Under the pieces are notes generated by a model, which worked only from the letters and a program-made list of their open reading frames with translations, had not been told where the DNA came from and ran no database searches. Below are positions 1-8,728 of a stretch of 64,000 nucleotides of DNA, one piece after another. Location: positions 5,456,001-5,520,000 of the forward strand of contig NZ_CP077970.1 of NCBI RefSeq assembly GCF_024758505.1. Direction: 5' to 3'. The position numbers and the translations under genes are program-made. Numbering within the stretch: position 1 is the stretch's first letter; every line of letters starts with the position of its first letter. The stretch is from Bradyrhizobium arachidis (GTDB lineage: Bacteria; Pseudomonadota; Alphaproteobacteria; Rhizobiales; Xanthobacteraceae).

Positions 1-1
1 G

Positions 2-1285
2 AACCGACGCGAACTGATGGCCGGAATTGCCGCTGCCGTCATGATCCCGGCGCTGCCGACAAGACCGGTCCGCGCCTCGCAGGCTCGCCTGCTCACGGCC
101 AAGGCCGACACTCTCTCGCTTCGCCCAAATGGGCCCGCAACGCCGGTCTGGTCATTCGCCGGCCCCGACCTCCGGCTCAAGCGTGGCCAAAGTCAGGAGG
201 TCGCCTTCGACAATGGCCTGCCGTCCCCGGCAATCCTCTCCTGGCGCGGGCTCGACGCCGCAGCCGCGGCCGAACCCCTCCTGAACCGCCAGCCGGTCGC
301 TGCCGGCGCGAAAGAAACTTCAATTATTTCAACCCCTCATGCCGGGACCCTGATGGTCGATCTTCGCCTGCTCGAAGACGGCTTGAAGCAGCCGGCGCGG
401 CCGCTTCCCGTCATCGTCCAGGAGAGCGAGCCGGCCGCGGTCGACCGCGACGAGGTGTTTCTGGTCGAGGACTGGCGGCTAAACCCTGATGGCACGGCGA
501 TGATCCCCGGCGCCGCAGGCACCGAGATCGCGCCGGTCTACACCGTCAACGGCAAGGTGGCGCCCGACCTCACCCTCCGTGCGAACGAGCGGCTGAGGCT
601 GCGCTTGATCAATGGCTGCCAACGCGCTGTCATTGCGGTGAAAATCGACGGCATCGAGGTGACGATCATGGCGCTCGATGGCCAGCCCGCCGAACCGTTC
701 GTCGCCCGCAATGGCGCCCTGGTGCTGGCGCCGGGCGGCCGGGCCGACGTCTTCCTGGACGGGACGGGCGCGCCCGGCTCCGCTTCACCGATCCTGCTCC
801 ATGACGGCAAGGACGCCCGGCCCATCGCCCGGCTGGTGACCTCGACCGAGCCGCAGTTGCGGCCAAGCCGGCCGCCGACACCCTCACCCCTGCCGTCGAA
901 CGGTTTGCCGGTCGAGCTCGGCCTCAAAAACGCCCTGCGGTTCGATGTCGCGCTGGGGACATCTGACAGCGGATGGGCGCGCCCGCAAAACTTCTCCGCC
1001 TCTTCGGCCCACGCCTTCCGCGCCAAGGCCGGCCGCACCGTCGTGCTGGCCCTCAAGAACACCGCCACCGTCGCAACCGTCTTCCACCTGCACGGCCACC
1101 ACTTCCGCCTGCTCGACCGGCTCGACGACGGCTGGAAGCCCTACTGGCTCGACACGCTCGCGGTTGAGCCCGGCCAGACCCACCGCATCGCGTTCGCGGC
1201 GACCTATCCCGGCCGCTATCTCATCGAGTCCGTTGCGACCGACTGGGCCGCGCCGCGGCTGCTGCGCTGGTACGCGGTGGAGTGA
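2..1285 (+). CDS. Multicopper-oxidase-like exported protein, 5' end outside window, copper ligands missing
   Basis: The frame is open to the left edge. The residues just before the ATG at 17 read N-R-R-E-L, so that ATG probably lies inside a twin-arginine signal peptide whose start is outside the window; the hydrophobic stretch ending P-V-R-A fits. The body has cupredoxin-type layout: an N-terminal domain, a central domain with the R-L-R-L-I-N-G signature near residue 195, and a C-terminal domain with HLHGHHF near residue 357. Multicopper oxidases normally bind four coppers through HWHG, HxH, HxxHxH and HCHxxxH motifs. Here the first motif reads S-W-R-G, and the C-terminus ends without any HCH motif or Cys ligand. 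The fold assignment is good; oxidase activity is doubtful. FtsP/SufI-type division proteins are a known copper-free branch of this fold, so a structural role is possible. Confidence 0.8.
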   Translation, partial: NRRELMAGIAAAVMIPALPTRPVRASQARLLTAKADTLSLRPNGPATPVWSFAGPDLRLKRGQSQEVAFDNGLPSPAILSWRGLDAAAAAEPLLNRQPVAAGAKETSIISTPHAGTLMVDLRLLEDGLKQPARPLPVIVQESEPAAVDRDEVFLVEDWRLNPDGTAMIPGAAGTEIAPVYTVNGKVAPDLTLRANERLRLRLINGCQRAVIAVKIDGIEVTIMALDGQPAEPFVARNGALVLAPGGRADVFLDGTGAPGSASPILLHDGKDARPIARLVTSTEPQLRPSRPPTPSPLPSNGLPVELGLKNALRFDVALGTSDSGWARPQNFSASSAHAFRAKAGRTVVLALKNTATVATVFHLHGHHFRLLDRLDDGWKPYWLDTLAVEPGQTHRIAFAATYPGRYLIESVATDWAAPRLLRWYAVE

Positions 1286-1729
1286 CTACCGGCCCACACG
1301 GGTCCAGAGGTAGCGGGCGTCGGGCTCTTTCTCCTCGTTCCGCGCCCCGTCGGTTTGCTCGACCAGCGCAAATCCGTTTGCCTCATAGAAGCGCCGTGCC
1401 CGCACGTTGCGCTGGAAGGTCCAAAGCTCCAGTCGTTGGCAGGCGCGTTTGGCGACGTTGAGGAGTTCGGTGCCGACGCCGCAGCCCTGGGCAGCGGGCA
1501 GCACGTAGAGCTGGTCGATCCAGCCGTCGCGAAAAGCGATGATCCCGCTCAAGACTCCATCGTCAAAATGTCCCCACACGCGGCAAGTCGCGAACACACG
1601 CTCGCGGTAGAACCAGCGGTCCTCGTCCGGCGTGTGCAGCCCAATCAGCCACGGCATCGCGTGATCAAACGCAATCCGATGGACCTGCGCAGCCGCGCCC
1701 ATGTCGGTGAGCGCGAGCTGTCTGAGCAC
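1286..1729 (-). CDS. GNAT family N-acetyltransferase
   Basis: A 147-residue single-domain GNAT protein, which would transfer an acetyl group from acetyl-CoA to an unknown amine. The acetyl-CoA loop (motif A) is visible as Q-G-C-G-V-G-T-E-L-L near residue 82, preceded by the beta-strand D-Q-L-Y-V-L-P. The later R-A-R-R-F-Y-E-A-N-G-F block is the usual motif B. Its GTG start shares one base with the TAG stop of the upstream hydrate-repair gene (TAGTG), so translation is probably coupled and the two form an operon. It ends directly against the stop of the oxidase-like gene on the other strand. The substrate cannot be read from the sequence. Confidence 0.85.
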   Translation of the reverse strand: MLRQLALTDMGAAAQVHRIAFDHAMPWLIGLHTPDEDRWFYRERVFATCRVWGHFDDGVLSGIIAFRDGWIDQLYVLPAAQGCGVGTELLNVAKRACQRLELWTFQRNVRARRFYEANGFALVEQTDGARNEEKEPDARYLWTRVGR

Positions 1730-3228
1730 TAGTACTCCACCCCGAGCGCATCATAGATCCGCCGGTGCACGGCCGGCAGCGTCTCGGTCAGGTCTTCGGC
1801 GATCAGGCCGGGGCCGGCCTCGAGCGCTGCCTCGCCATGCATCCAGACGCCGATGCTGGCGGCCTCGAACGCGGGCACGCCCTGCGCCAGGAGGCCCGCG
1901 ATGATGCCCGTGAGCACATCACCGGCGCCCGCGGTGGCGAGCCAGCGCGGCGCGTTCGCGGCGATCGTCGCGCGGCCGTCGGGTGCGGCAATCGTGGTGT
2001 CCGGACCCTTCAAGAGCACGACCGCGCCGGAGCGCTCGGCGGCGGCGCGCACGCGCTCGAGCTTGGAGCGGCCGGGATGCTTGTTGCTGAGATCGGAGAA
2101 CAGTCGCGGAAACTCGCCCTCATGCGGCGTCAGCACGACCCCGGTGTCGTGCGACGACTTGATCGATTCGAACAGGCGCTCGGGGTTGGCGGCAAAGCTC
2201 GTCAGCGCATCCGCGTCGAGCACGAGATGGCGCTGCGCCGACAGCGCGGTGTGGACGAAATCGCAGGTGCGCTCGCCCGTGCCGGTTCCGGGACCGATGA
2301 TGCAGGTGTTGTAGCGCTTGTCCTCGAGCAGCGCGCCGAACTCGATCGCGGTATCGACGGGGCGCACCATCACGGCGGTCAGCGCACCCGCATTGATCGC
2401 GAGCGCATCGCGGGGCGTCGCCAGCGTGACGAGCCCGGCGCCTGACCTCAGTGCGCCGCGTGCGGCAAGCCGCGCCGCGCCGGTTGCAGCGGCATCGCCG
2501 GAGACCGCAAGCACGTGACCGCGGGCGTATTTGTGGCCGTCAATCCTCGGCACCGGGAAAGCGCGTCCCCAAAAGTCCGGGTCGTTCTCGAAGACCTGCG
2601 GGGCGATCTCGTCCAGCACCTGCGCGTCGATGCCGATGTCGGCGACGCGCACGCGCCCGCAATGAACGCGTCCGGGCAACAACAGATGCGCCGGCTTCTT
2701 GCGGAAAAAGGTGACCGTCTCGGCGGCGTTGACGGCGACGCCCATCACCGCCGCGCTGGCGCCGTTGATGCCGCTCGGCAGGTCGACGGCAAGCACCGGC
2801 GCGCCGTTGGCGTTGATCGCCTCGATCATCTCGCGCGCCTCGCCTTCGAGCGGACGGCTGAGACCTGCGCCAAACAGCGCGTCGATGATCAGGGACGGCC
2901 GGCCGATCGCCTGCGGATTGAACGGCAGCACCGGATGCTTCCAGCCGCGTGCAGCGGAGGCCGCATCGCCCTGGAGCTGATCGCGCTCGCACATCAGGAT
3001 GATCGAGACCTCGCGGCCCTGCGCCGCAAGCTCGGCGGCTGCGACAAAACCGTCGCCGCCATTGTTTCCGGGCCCGGCCACAACCAGGATCGGCCCCTCC
3101 TCCACCAGCGCTTGCGCGGCTTCAGCGACCGCCTGTCCCGCACTCAGCATCAGCTCGAAGCCGGGCGTGCCCGCCGCGATGGTCAACTGGTCGGCCCGCT
3201 GCATTTCGGCGTTGGTTAGAACTTCCAT
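1729..3228 (-). CDS. nnr: Bifunctional NAD(P)H-hydrate epimerase / ADP-dependent NAD(P)H-hydrate dehydratase
   Basis: Repairs hydrated NADH and NADPH. The N-terminal YjeF domain (about residues 1-215) epimerises the hydrates and the C-terminal ribokinase-like domain (about 230-499) dehydrates the S form using ADP. Visible motifs are G-N-N-G-G-D-G-F in the epimerase domain, and P-H-E-G-E-F plus G-A-G-D-V-L-T-G in the dehydratase domain. I chose the ATG at 3228 (protein begins M-E-V-L-T-N-A-E-M) because AGGGAAGTGGC precedes it; a longer reading adds ten residues without a good ribosome site. Length of 499 residues is normal for the fused form. It is the first gene of a two-gene unit with the GNAT gene. 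Confidence 0.95.
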   Translation of the reverse strand: MEVLTNAEMQRADQLTIAAGTPGFELMLSAGQAVAEAAQALVEEGPILVVAGPGNNGGDGFVAAAELAAQGREVSIILMCERDQLQGDAASAARGWKHPVLPFNPQAIGRPSLIIDALFGAGLSRPLEGEAREMIEAINANGAPVLAVDLPSGINGASAAVMGVAVNAAETVTFFRKKPAHLLLPGRVHCGRVRVADIGIDAQVLDEIAPQVFENDPDFWGRAFPVPRIDGHKYARGHVLAVSGDAAATGAARLAARGALRSGAGLVTLATPRDALAINAGALTAVMVRPVDTAIEFGALLEDKRYNTCIIGPGTGTGERTCDFVHTALSAQRHLVLDADALTSFAANPERLFESIKSSHDTGVVLTPHEGEFPRLFSDLSNKHPGRSKLERVRAAAERSGAVVLLKGPDTTIAAPDGRATIAANAPRWLATAGAGDVLTGIIAGLLAQGVPAFEAASIGVWMHGEAALEAGPGLIAEDLTETLPAVHRRIYDALGVEY

Positions 3229-3421
3229 GCCACTTCCCTGGTACAAACGCCTTTTCAACAGGCATTTTCTGTGCCGACCTGAAACACAACACGGTCATTT
3301 GCACAGAGATTGAACTGTTTGCCTATTTCATAGTCTTCGGTATTTTGAGACTGTTGGTCCCACCTTCTAGGGATGCCCGTTAAAAGGCTGATAATGCTCC
3401 AAAAATCAGGGTAAATACAAC

Positions 3422-3438
3422 TTGGCATAGACCCTGCT
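3422..3438 (+). promoter_or_regulatory. Sigma-54 (RpoN) promoter for glnB-glnA
   Basis: TTGGCATAGACCCTGCT matches the -24/-12 consensus: GG (3424-3425) and GC (3436-3437) are separated by exactly ten bases. It lies about 170 bases before the glnB GTG start. In Bradyrhizobium japonicum glnB is known to have a nitrogen-regulated promoter of this class. The rest of the 3229-3607 gap shows no gene. I could not settle on NtrC binding sites by eye. Confidence 0.75.
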
Positions 3439-3589
3439 TTCGAGGAAGCCACTTCGGTTCGTCGTGCTCACTGGCATTCATGTAGGTGTGACCGGCCGCC
3501 GCCCGGCCTGGTCAGGCATTCCGGGACGGCGAAGACAAATCCGCGCATGAAACAAGCGCACCCTGACAAAGACGTTGCTATTTGATTGA

Positions 3590-3946
<357 letters not shown>

Positions 3947-4100
3947 GCCGGGTGCTATCCGGAATCTTGCGACACTCTACCTAAAGAAATAAGGCTGCTT
4001 CGGCGGCCTGATTTCGTTTGTGCACTCGCGCGCCTCACGAAGCGAGAACAACGTCGCTCGTAGTCTGGAAACCGACCCGCAGAGCCAAAAAGGGGTATGC

Positions 4101-5510
4101 ATGAAGACCGCCAAAGACGTCCTGAAAGCGATCAAGGATAACGACGTCAAATACGTCGACCTCCGTTTCACCGATCCGCGCGGCAAGTGGCAGCACGTGA
4201 CCTTCGACGTCAGCATGATCGAAGAGGACACCTTTGCCGAGGGCCAGATGTTCGACGGTTCCTCGATCGCCGGCTGGAAGGCCATCAATGAATCCGACAT
4301 GTGCCTGATGCCGGATCCCGTCACCGCGACGATCGATCCGTTCTTCGCCGAAACCACCATGGTCATCATCTGCGACGTGCTCGAGCCGACCACCGGCGAG
4401 CCCTACAACCGCGACCCCCGCGGCATGGCGAAGAAAGCAGAAGCCATGGTGAAGTCGATGGGCGTCGGCGACACCGTCTTTGTCGGCCCCGAAGCCGAGT
4501 TCTTCGTGTTCGACGACGTGCGTTTCTCCTCAGACCCCTACAACACCGGTTTCCGGCTCGACTCCTCGGAACTGCCGACCAATTCCGCCACCGAATATGA
4601 GGGCGGCAATCTCGGCCACCGCGTCCGCACCAAGGGCGGCTACTTCCCGGTGCCGCCGCAGGACTCCGTGCAGGACATGCGCTCCGAAATGCTCGGCGCC
4701 ATGGCCAAGATGGGCGTCAAGGTCGAGAAGCATCACCACGAGGTGGCGTCCGCCCAGCACGAGCTCGGCATGAAGTTCGACACGCTGACGCTGATGGCCG
4801 ACCATCTGCAGATCTACAAATACTGCATCCATCAGGTCGCGCACATCTACGGCAAGACCGCCACCTTCATGCCGAAGCCGGTCTATGGCGATAACGGCTC
4901 GGGCATGCACGTCCATCAGTCGATCTGGAAGGAAGGCAAGCCGGTGTTCGCCGGCAACAAATATGCCGACCTGTCGGAGACCTGCCTCCACTATATCGGC
5001 GGCATCATCAAGCACGCCAAGGCGATCAACGCCTTCACCAACCCGACGACCAACTCCTACAAGCGTCTGGTCCCGGGCTATGAGGCGCCGGTGCTGCTCG
5101 CCTACTCCGCGCGCAACCGCTCGGCCTCCTGCCGCATCCCCTACACCGCTTCGCCGAAGGCCAAGCGTGTCGAGGTGCGCTTCCCTGATCCGCTCGCCAA
5201 CCCCTATCTCGGTTTCGCCGCGATGCTGATGGCAGGCCTCGACGGCATCAAGAACAAGATCGATCCGGGTCCGGCGATGGACAAGGACCTCTACGACCTG
5301 CCGAAGGAAGAGCTGAAGCAGATCCCGACCGTGTGCGGCAGCTTGCGCGAGGCGCTGGAAAACCTCGACAAGGACCGCGCCTTCCTGAAAGCCGGCGGCG
5401 TGTTCGACGACGACTTCATCGACAGCTACATAGAGCTGAAGATGACCGAAGTCGCCCGCTTCGAGATGACCCCGCACCCGGTCGAGTTCGACATGTACTA
5501 TTCGGGCTGA
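4101..5510 (+). CDS. glnA: Glutamine synthetase type I
   Basis: Makes glutamine from glutamate, ammonia and ATP as a cytosolic dodecamer. From the ATG at 4101 (M-K-T-A-K-D-V) the protein is 469 residues, the normal GSI length; an upstream in-frame ATG at 4020 gives an atypical 27-residue extension. An AAGGGG ribosome site precedes the chosen start. Visible motifs are [21 protein letters not shown], the N-P-T-T-N-S-Y-K-R loop and N-R-S-A-S-C-R-I-P. The adenylylation tyrosine is at residue 398 (D-L-Y-D-L-P), so it is the regulated GSI-beta form. Likely co-transcribed with glnB, and followed by a strong terminator. Confidence 0.97.
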   Translation: MKTAKDVLKAIKDNDVKYVDLRFTDPRGKWQHVTFDVSMIEEDTFAEGQMFDGSSIAGWKAINESDMCLMPDPVTATIDPFFAETTMVIICDVLEPTTGEPYNRDPRGMAKKAEAMVKSMGVGDTVFVGPEAEFFVFDDVRFSSDPYNTGFRLDSSELPTNSATEYEGGNLGHRVRTKGGYFPVPPQDSVQDMRSEMLGAMAKMGVKVEKHHHEVASAQHELGMKFDTLTLMADHLQIYKYCIHQVAHIYGKTATFMPKPVYGDNGSGMHVHQSIWKEGKPVFAGNKYADLSETCLHYIGGIIKHAKAINAFTNPTTNSYKRLVPGYEAPVLLAYSARNRSASCRIPYTASPKAKRVEVRFPDPLANPYLGFAAMLMAGLDGIKNKIDPGPAMDKDLYDLPKEELKQIPTVCGSLREALENLDKDRAFLKAGGVFDDDFIDSYIELKMTEVARFEMTPHPVEFDMYYSG

Positions 5511-5534
5511 TCGGGTCCCGAGAGACGACAAAGC

Positions 5535-5562
5535 AAAAGGCGCTCCGAAAGGGGCGCCTTTT
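5535..5562 (+). terminator. Rho-independent terminator after glnA
   Basis: A perfect nine-base stem AAAAGGCGC / GCGCCTTTT with a ten-base loop, ending in a T-run, 25 bases after the glnA stop. It closes the glnB-glnA unit. Confidence 0.85.
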
Positions 5563-5748
5563 CGTTTTGGGGCCGCCTGCAAGCGCGGCACGAGCGCCCG
5601 ACCTGCCGCTCCTGCGAATGATGGGTTCCGTGCTCAAGATGCGATCCGGCCGTGTGAACCTCTTCACAACTTCAAATGGCAATCCCTCGTATGATCCGCG
5701 GTGATTGAGGACGCAGTTGCGTGCTCTGTTACACACCGGGAGAGAGTC

Positions 5749-5874
5749 ATGCGTACAATCAAGATTCTCGGAATGCTCGTATCGATCCTGACGACGATCT
5801 ACGCCGTCACTCCGGCATCCGCTTGTCCGGCGGGCTATTTCAGCTGCGGCGGCGCCTGCTGCCCCGGCCGATGA
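5749..5874 (+). CDS. Tiny exported Cys-rich peptide (41 residues)
   Basis: An ORF of 41 codons with a good ribosome site (GGGAGAGAG, three bases before the ATG). Residues 1-25 form a textbook signal peptide: M-R-T-I-K, a hydrophobic core, then T-P-A-S-A at the cleavage site. The predicted mature part is only 16 residues and has four cysteines in a C-x6-C-x3-C-C pattern with several glycines, C-P-A-G-Y-F-S-C-G-G-A-C-C-P-G-R. I do not recognise a family. It could be a secreted disulfide peptide or a metal-binding peptide. The next gene, also an exported protein, starts 42 bases downstream on the same strand, so the two may be co-expressed. Confidence 0.6.
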   Translation: MRTIKILGMLVSILTTIYAVTPASACPAGYFSCGGACCPGR

Positions 5875-5916
5875 ACGTCATAGCCAGACGCGTGGGCCCG
5901 ACGAGAGGAGGCAGTC

Positions 5917-6795
5917 ATGCGAAAGTTGACCATTTTTGCACTCGCCGCGATCGGTATGACGGTGGCCGCTCCGCTGGCGGCGTACTATGAAACGAGCCCC
6001 AGCGATGACCCCCTCGGCGACACGCTGCGCCAATACGGATTCCAACCGATCAATCCGCCGTCCAACCTGATGAGCGTCGGATCGCTCTATTACGTCGACG
6101 CCCAGGTGAAGGACTTCAAGGCGATCTGTCACGCCGACAAGGCCGATCTCGAGGATGCGGTGGTCTCCTCGCGGAGTTGGGAGATGCAGGAAAGTCTCGA
6201 ACGCAAAGGGCGCTTCGCCACAGGCGTTGAAGTTGACCTCGGCTGGCTGTTTCACGACACGGCCGACAAGAGCTATGTGGCGAAGGTGCGCTCCTCCCTG
6301 ACCGACGTTGTTCTGGAGGAAATTCCGCTCGGCCCCAATTGGGCTATCTTCGCCAAGCTGATGAAGAAGCCCGAATGCAATGAAGTCGCCATGCAATACA
6401 TCCATGCCGGCGGTTACGTATGCCAGGGGCAGAAAATTCTGCAGGCCACAGCCGAGTACAAGCTGGATCGGGACGCCGAGAGCAAGCTGGCGGCGAAGAC
6501 CACGAACGAAAACATCAAGGACATCGTCAAGCTTGCGGTCGAGGCACAGGCGGACCAGGCCGTCGTCGACAGGCAGGGCCGATTGTTCGCCGGGGCAGCG
6601 CTGAAATACGGCATCTCGATGACGCCGATCTGCCTCGCACCGCCGACCGGACGCTTTCAACGCGTTCTGCCGCGAACCGCACTCGGGCGCGTCGCCAATT
6701 TCGTACTGTTCAACATCGTCGAGCCGATACTGCCCGCTCAACCCGACCATGTGAAGGTCGCGCAAGGTCCGCAGGAGGCGGAGCAACCGAAGTAA
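5917..6795 (+). CDS. Hypothetical exported protein (292 residues)
   Basis: Starts with a signal peptide (M-R-K-L-T-I-F-A-L-A-A-I-G-M, cleavage near A-P-L-A-A) after a GAGAGGAGG ribosome site. The mature part is about 270 residues with no membrane helix, four well-spaced cysteines (I-C-H, E-C-N, V-C-Q, I-C-L) that could form two disulfides, and a charged region in the middle. A likely periplasmic location follows from this. I do not recognise the family. It sits just behind the 41-residue Cys-rich peptide on the same strand and is followed by a decayed antitoxin fragment on the other strand. Confidence 0.75.
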   Translation: MRKLTIFALAAIGMTVAAPLAAYYETSPSDDPLGDTLRQYGFQPINPPSNLMSVGSLYYVDAQVKDFKAICHADKADLEDAVVSSRSWEMQESLERKGRFATGVEVDLGWLFHDTADKSYVAKVRSSLTDVVLEEIPLGPNWAIFAKLMKKPECNEVAMQYIHAGGYVCQGQKILQATAEYKLDRDAESKLAAKTTNENIKDIVKLAVEAQADQAVVDRQGRLFAGAALKYGISMTPICLAPPTGRFQRVLPRTALGRVANFVLFNIVEPILPAQPDHVKVAQGPQEAEQPK

Positions 6796-6811
6796 CGACC
6801 GGCGTGGTTCG

Positions 6812-7019
6812 TCAGGCGGCTCTCAATCGATACGGCCTGATCAAAAGCTCCGCCGGCACCTTCCAGGCTTCGCTGATCCTGAAGATCATTTCCACCGTCA
6901 GCGCTCGCCTCCGATTCAATATCTCGGAAAACGTTTGGCCGACCGACACCTCCAGGGTCGATCCTCGTTCTCGTATCTCTCGACGAGCGTGGCGAGAATG
7001 TCGAGCTTGTCGTACCCTA
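6812..7019 (-). pseudogene. Remnant of a HigA-like (XRE-type) antitoxin gene
   Basis: Two pieces of a HigA-type helix-turn-helix protein lie in different frames on the minus strand. The first piece, just behind the stop of the neighbouring hydrolase gene, reads Y-D-K-L-D-I-L-A-T-L-V-E-R-Y-E. The second, about 60 bases on, reads S-E-I-L-N-R-R-R-A-L-T-V-E-M-I and ends W-K-V-P-A-E-L-L-I. In intact HigA proteins these segments lie on one polypeptide, separated by the first half of the helix-turn-helix, which is missing here. No start codon or toxin partner is present, so this is a decayed toxin-antitoxin relic. Confidence 0.65.
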
Positions 7020-7790
7020 CGCCGCCGCCCGCCGCCGCGCCAGCAGCGCGTCGCCAAACGCCTCGAACAGGGCGCGGTTGATCGGATTGCGCTGCGGGTC
7101 GTATTCGGCGTGCCATTGCACGCCGAGCGCAAAGGTCGGCGCGTCCGCGATGCGGATCGCCTCGATCGTCCCATCGTCGGCGACGCCCTCGACGACCACG
7201 CGCTGGCCCGGCTCCAAAATGCCCTGGCCGTGCAGCGAATTGACCTTGATCCTCTCGCAGCCCAAAATCGTTGCGAACGCGCCGCCGGGGATGAGGTCGA
7301 CATCGTGACGGTCGGCGAACACGACCGTGGGATCGGGATGGATCTCGCCGTTCTCCAGGCGCGGCATGCGATGGTTCATGCGGCCGGGAATCTCGCGGAT
7401 TTCCGGATGCAGCGAGCCGCCGAAGGCGACGTTCATCTCCTGCAGGCCGCGGCAGATGCCGAACAGCGGAATGCCGCGGGCGACGCAGGCGACCGACAGC
7501 GCCAGCGCCACCTCGTCGCGATGGATGTCGTAGGGCTCATGCTTCTCGCAGGGGTCGACGTTGAAGCGGGTCGGATGAACATTGGCACGGGCGCCGGTGA
7601 GCACGATGCCGTCGACGACATCGAGCAGCGCACTGATGTCTGTGATGTCGGGCGAGCCCGCAAACATCAGCGGCACGGCGCCGGAGACCTCGGCAACCGC
7701 GCGCAGATTGCGCTCGCCGACCATCTGGACCTGGAATCGATTTTCGACGCGATGGCTGTTCCCGATCACGCCGACGACCGGCTTTTTCAT
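7017..7790 (-). CDS. Gamma-glutamyl-gamma-aminobutyrate hydrolase family protein (peptidase C26, PuuD-like)
   Basis: A class I glutamine-amidotransferase-fold hydrolase of 257 residues, the usual length for PuuD-like enzymes that cleave gamma-glutamyl amides in polyamine breakdown. The catalytic triad is visible: the nucleophile Cys113 in G-I-C-R-G-L-Q-E, and His227 with Glu229 in V-Q-W-H-A-E-Y. The N-terminal region has the V-V-D-G-I-V-L-T-G loop. No puuA, puuB or puuC genes are nearby, so the polyamine role is inferred from the family only. The stop overlaps the end of the antitoxin remnant, and the start faces the divergent-free gap before the 7880-8593 gene on the same strand. Confidence 0.9.
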   Translation of the reverse strand: MKKPVVGVIGNSHRVENRFQVQMVGERNLRAVAEVSGAVPLMFAGSPDITDISALLDVVDGIVLTGARANVHPTRFNVDPCEKHEPYDIHRDEVALALSVACVARGIPLFGICRGLQEMNVAFGGSLHPEIREIPGRMNHRMPRLENGEIHPDPTVVFADRHDVDLIPGGAFATILGCERIKVNSLHGQGILEPGQRVVVEGVADDGTIEAIRIADAPTFALGVQWHAEYDPQRNPINRALFEAFGDALLARRRAAA

Positions 7791-7879
7791 CTCCCTCGTC
7801 AGACCTCCCGCGGAAAAGATTCTGCAAGGATGCCCATGGAGGAGAAAATATCAACTGGCTGGCCTGCGGGACCGCCCTG

Positions 7880-8593
7880 CTATTTTCGCGTAAATGCCTC
7901 GCGGGGCTCGATCGGGGCGCTGGCGGTCAGGCCGGCGGCCTTGAGCGCGGCCGCAGCAGGCTCGCCGGTCCCGGCCAGCCAGGGCAATTTCGCGGTGATT
8001 CCGCGCGTGACCGGCTCGCCCAGCGCCCCGCCAAAGTCGATCGGCCAAAACCCGTTGGGCACGATCTCGGCGGAGAGGCCATGGAGCTTGTAGCCGGCAC
8101 CGAGCACCGCCTCGAGCTGGTCCGGAGCCACGGTGCGAGCTGTTGCGGGATTGTTGGGGTCGCCAAACGTCACGAGCACGGGGATCAGCGGCCCCTGCAC
8201 CGGCACGATGCCGGACAGGCGGCTCAGCTCGTTGAAGGAAACCCGGCTGCCGCGCGCGGCGCCATAGGCACGCAGCGCGACGTAGTTGACGTCGTCGAGA
8301 TCGAGGGCCTTGCCGAGATGGGCGAGCAGCGCCACCAGGTTCTTGCGCTGGCCGTGGTCTTCGCCGAGGTCGACGAATACGGCCTCGCCATGGGTCACGG
8401 TCTTGCCGCCGCGGCTGTAGCCCCGGTCAGGCACCACGGCCAGGACACTGGAGGCGCTCTTGATCCCGGCCGGCGTCTCGACCTCGACGGTGAGCCGGTA
8501 TTTGTGGCCGGGCCGGTGAATGCGGATCTGGTCGCCGGCGACCAGCACCGCGAGCAGGCCAAGCACGCCGATCCATTTGCCGATGAAACTCAA
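7880..8593 (-). CDS. Hypothetical exported or membrane-anchored protein
   Basis: 237 residues with one N-terminal hydrophobic segment (W-I-G-V-L-G-L-L-A-V-L-V-A-G) that could be a signal peptide or anchor; no other membrane segment is seen. The rest has alternating beta-like stretches, for example Y-R-L-T-V-E-V-E-T-P and I-P-V-L-V-T-F-G-D. I recognise no enzyme motif. It resembles unnamed conserved proteins of Bradyrhizobium and Rhodopseudomonas in overall character, but that is an impression, not a search result. It is followed on the same strand by the gamma-glutamyl hydrolase after 90 bases, so a shared transcript is possible. Confidence 0.75.
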   Translation of the reverse strand: MSFIGKWIGVLGLLAVLVAGDQIRIHRPGHKYRLTVEVETPAGIKSASSVLAVVPDRGYSRGGKTVTHGEAVFVDLGEDHGQRKNLVALLAHLGKALDLDDVNYVALRAYGAARGSRVSFNELSRLSGIVPVQGPLIPVLVTFGDPNNPATARTVAPDQLEAVLGAGYKLHGLSAEIVPNGFWPIDFGGALGEPVTRGITAKLPWLAGTGEPAAAALKAAGLTASAPIEPREAFTRK

Positions 8594-8728
8594 GCCGCGC
8601 CCACCCTGTATCTCCCGCTATCGCTTTGCACGACCGGCGTTGCACCGTCAAACCGGCGTGTGTGAGGCGGCTTGATCCCGGCCGCGTTTGACGAAAGAGT
8701 GATTCTTCCAGCTTGCAAAGGACATCAC

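Noticed and set aside
6420..8093. A 557-codon plus-strand ORF
   Set aside because: It overlaps the tail of an exported protein gene, the antitoxin relic and the gamma-glutamyl hydrolase gene; no motif is seen.
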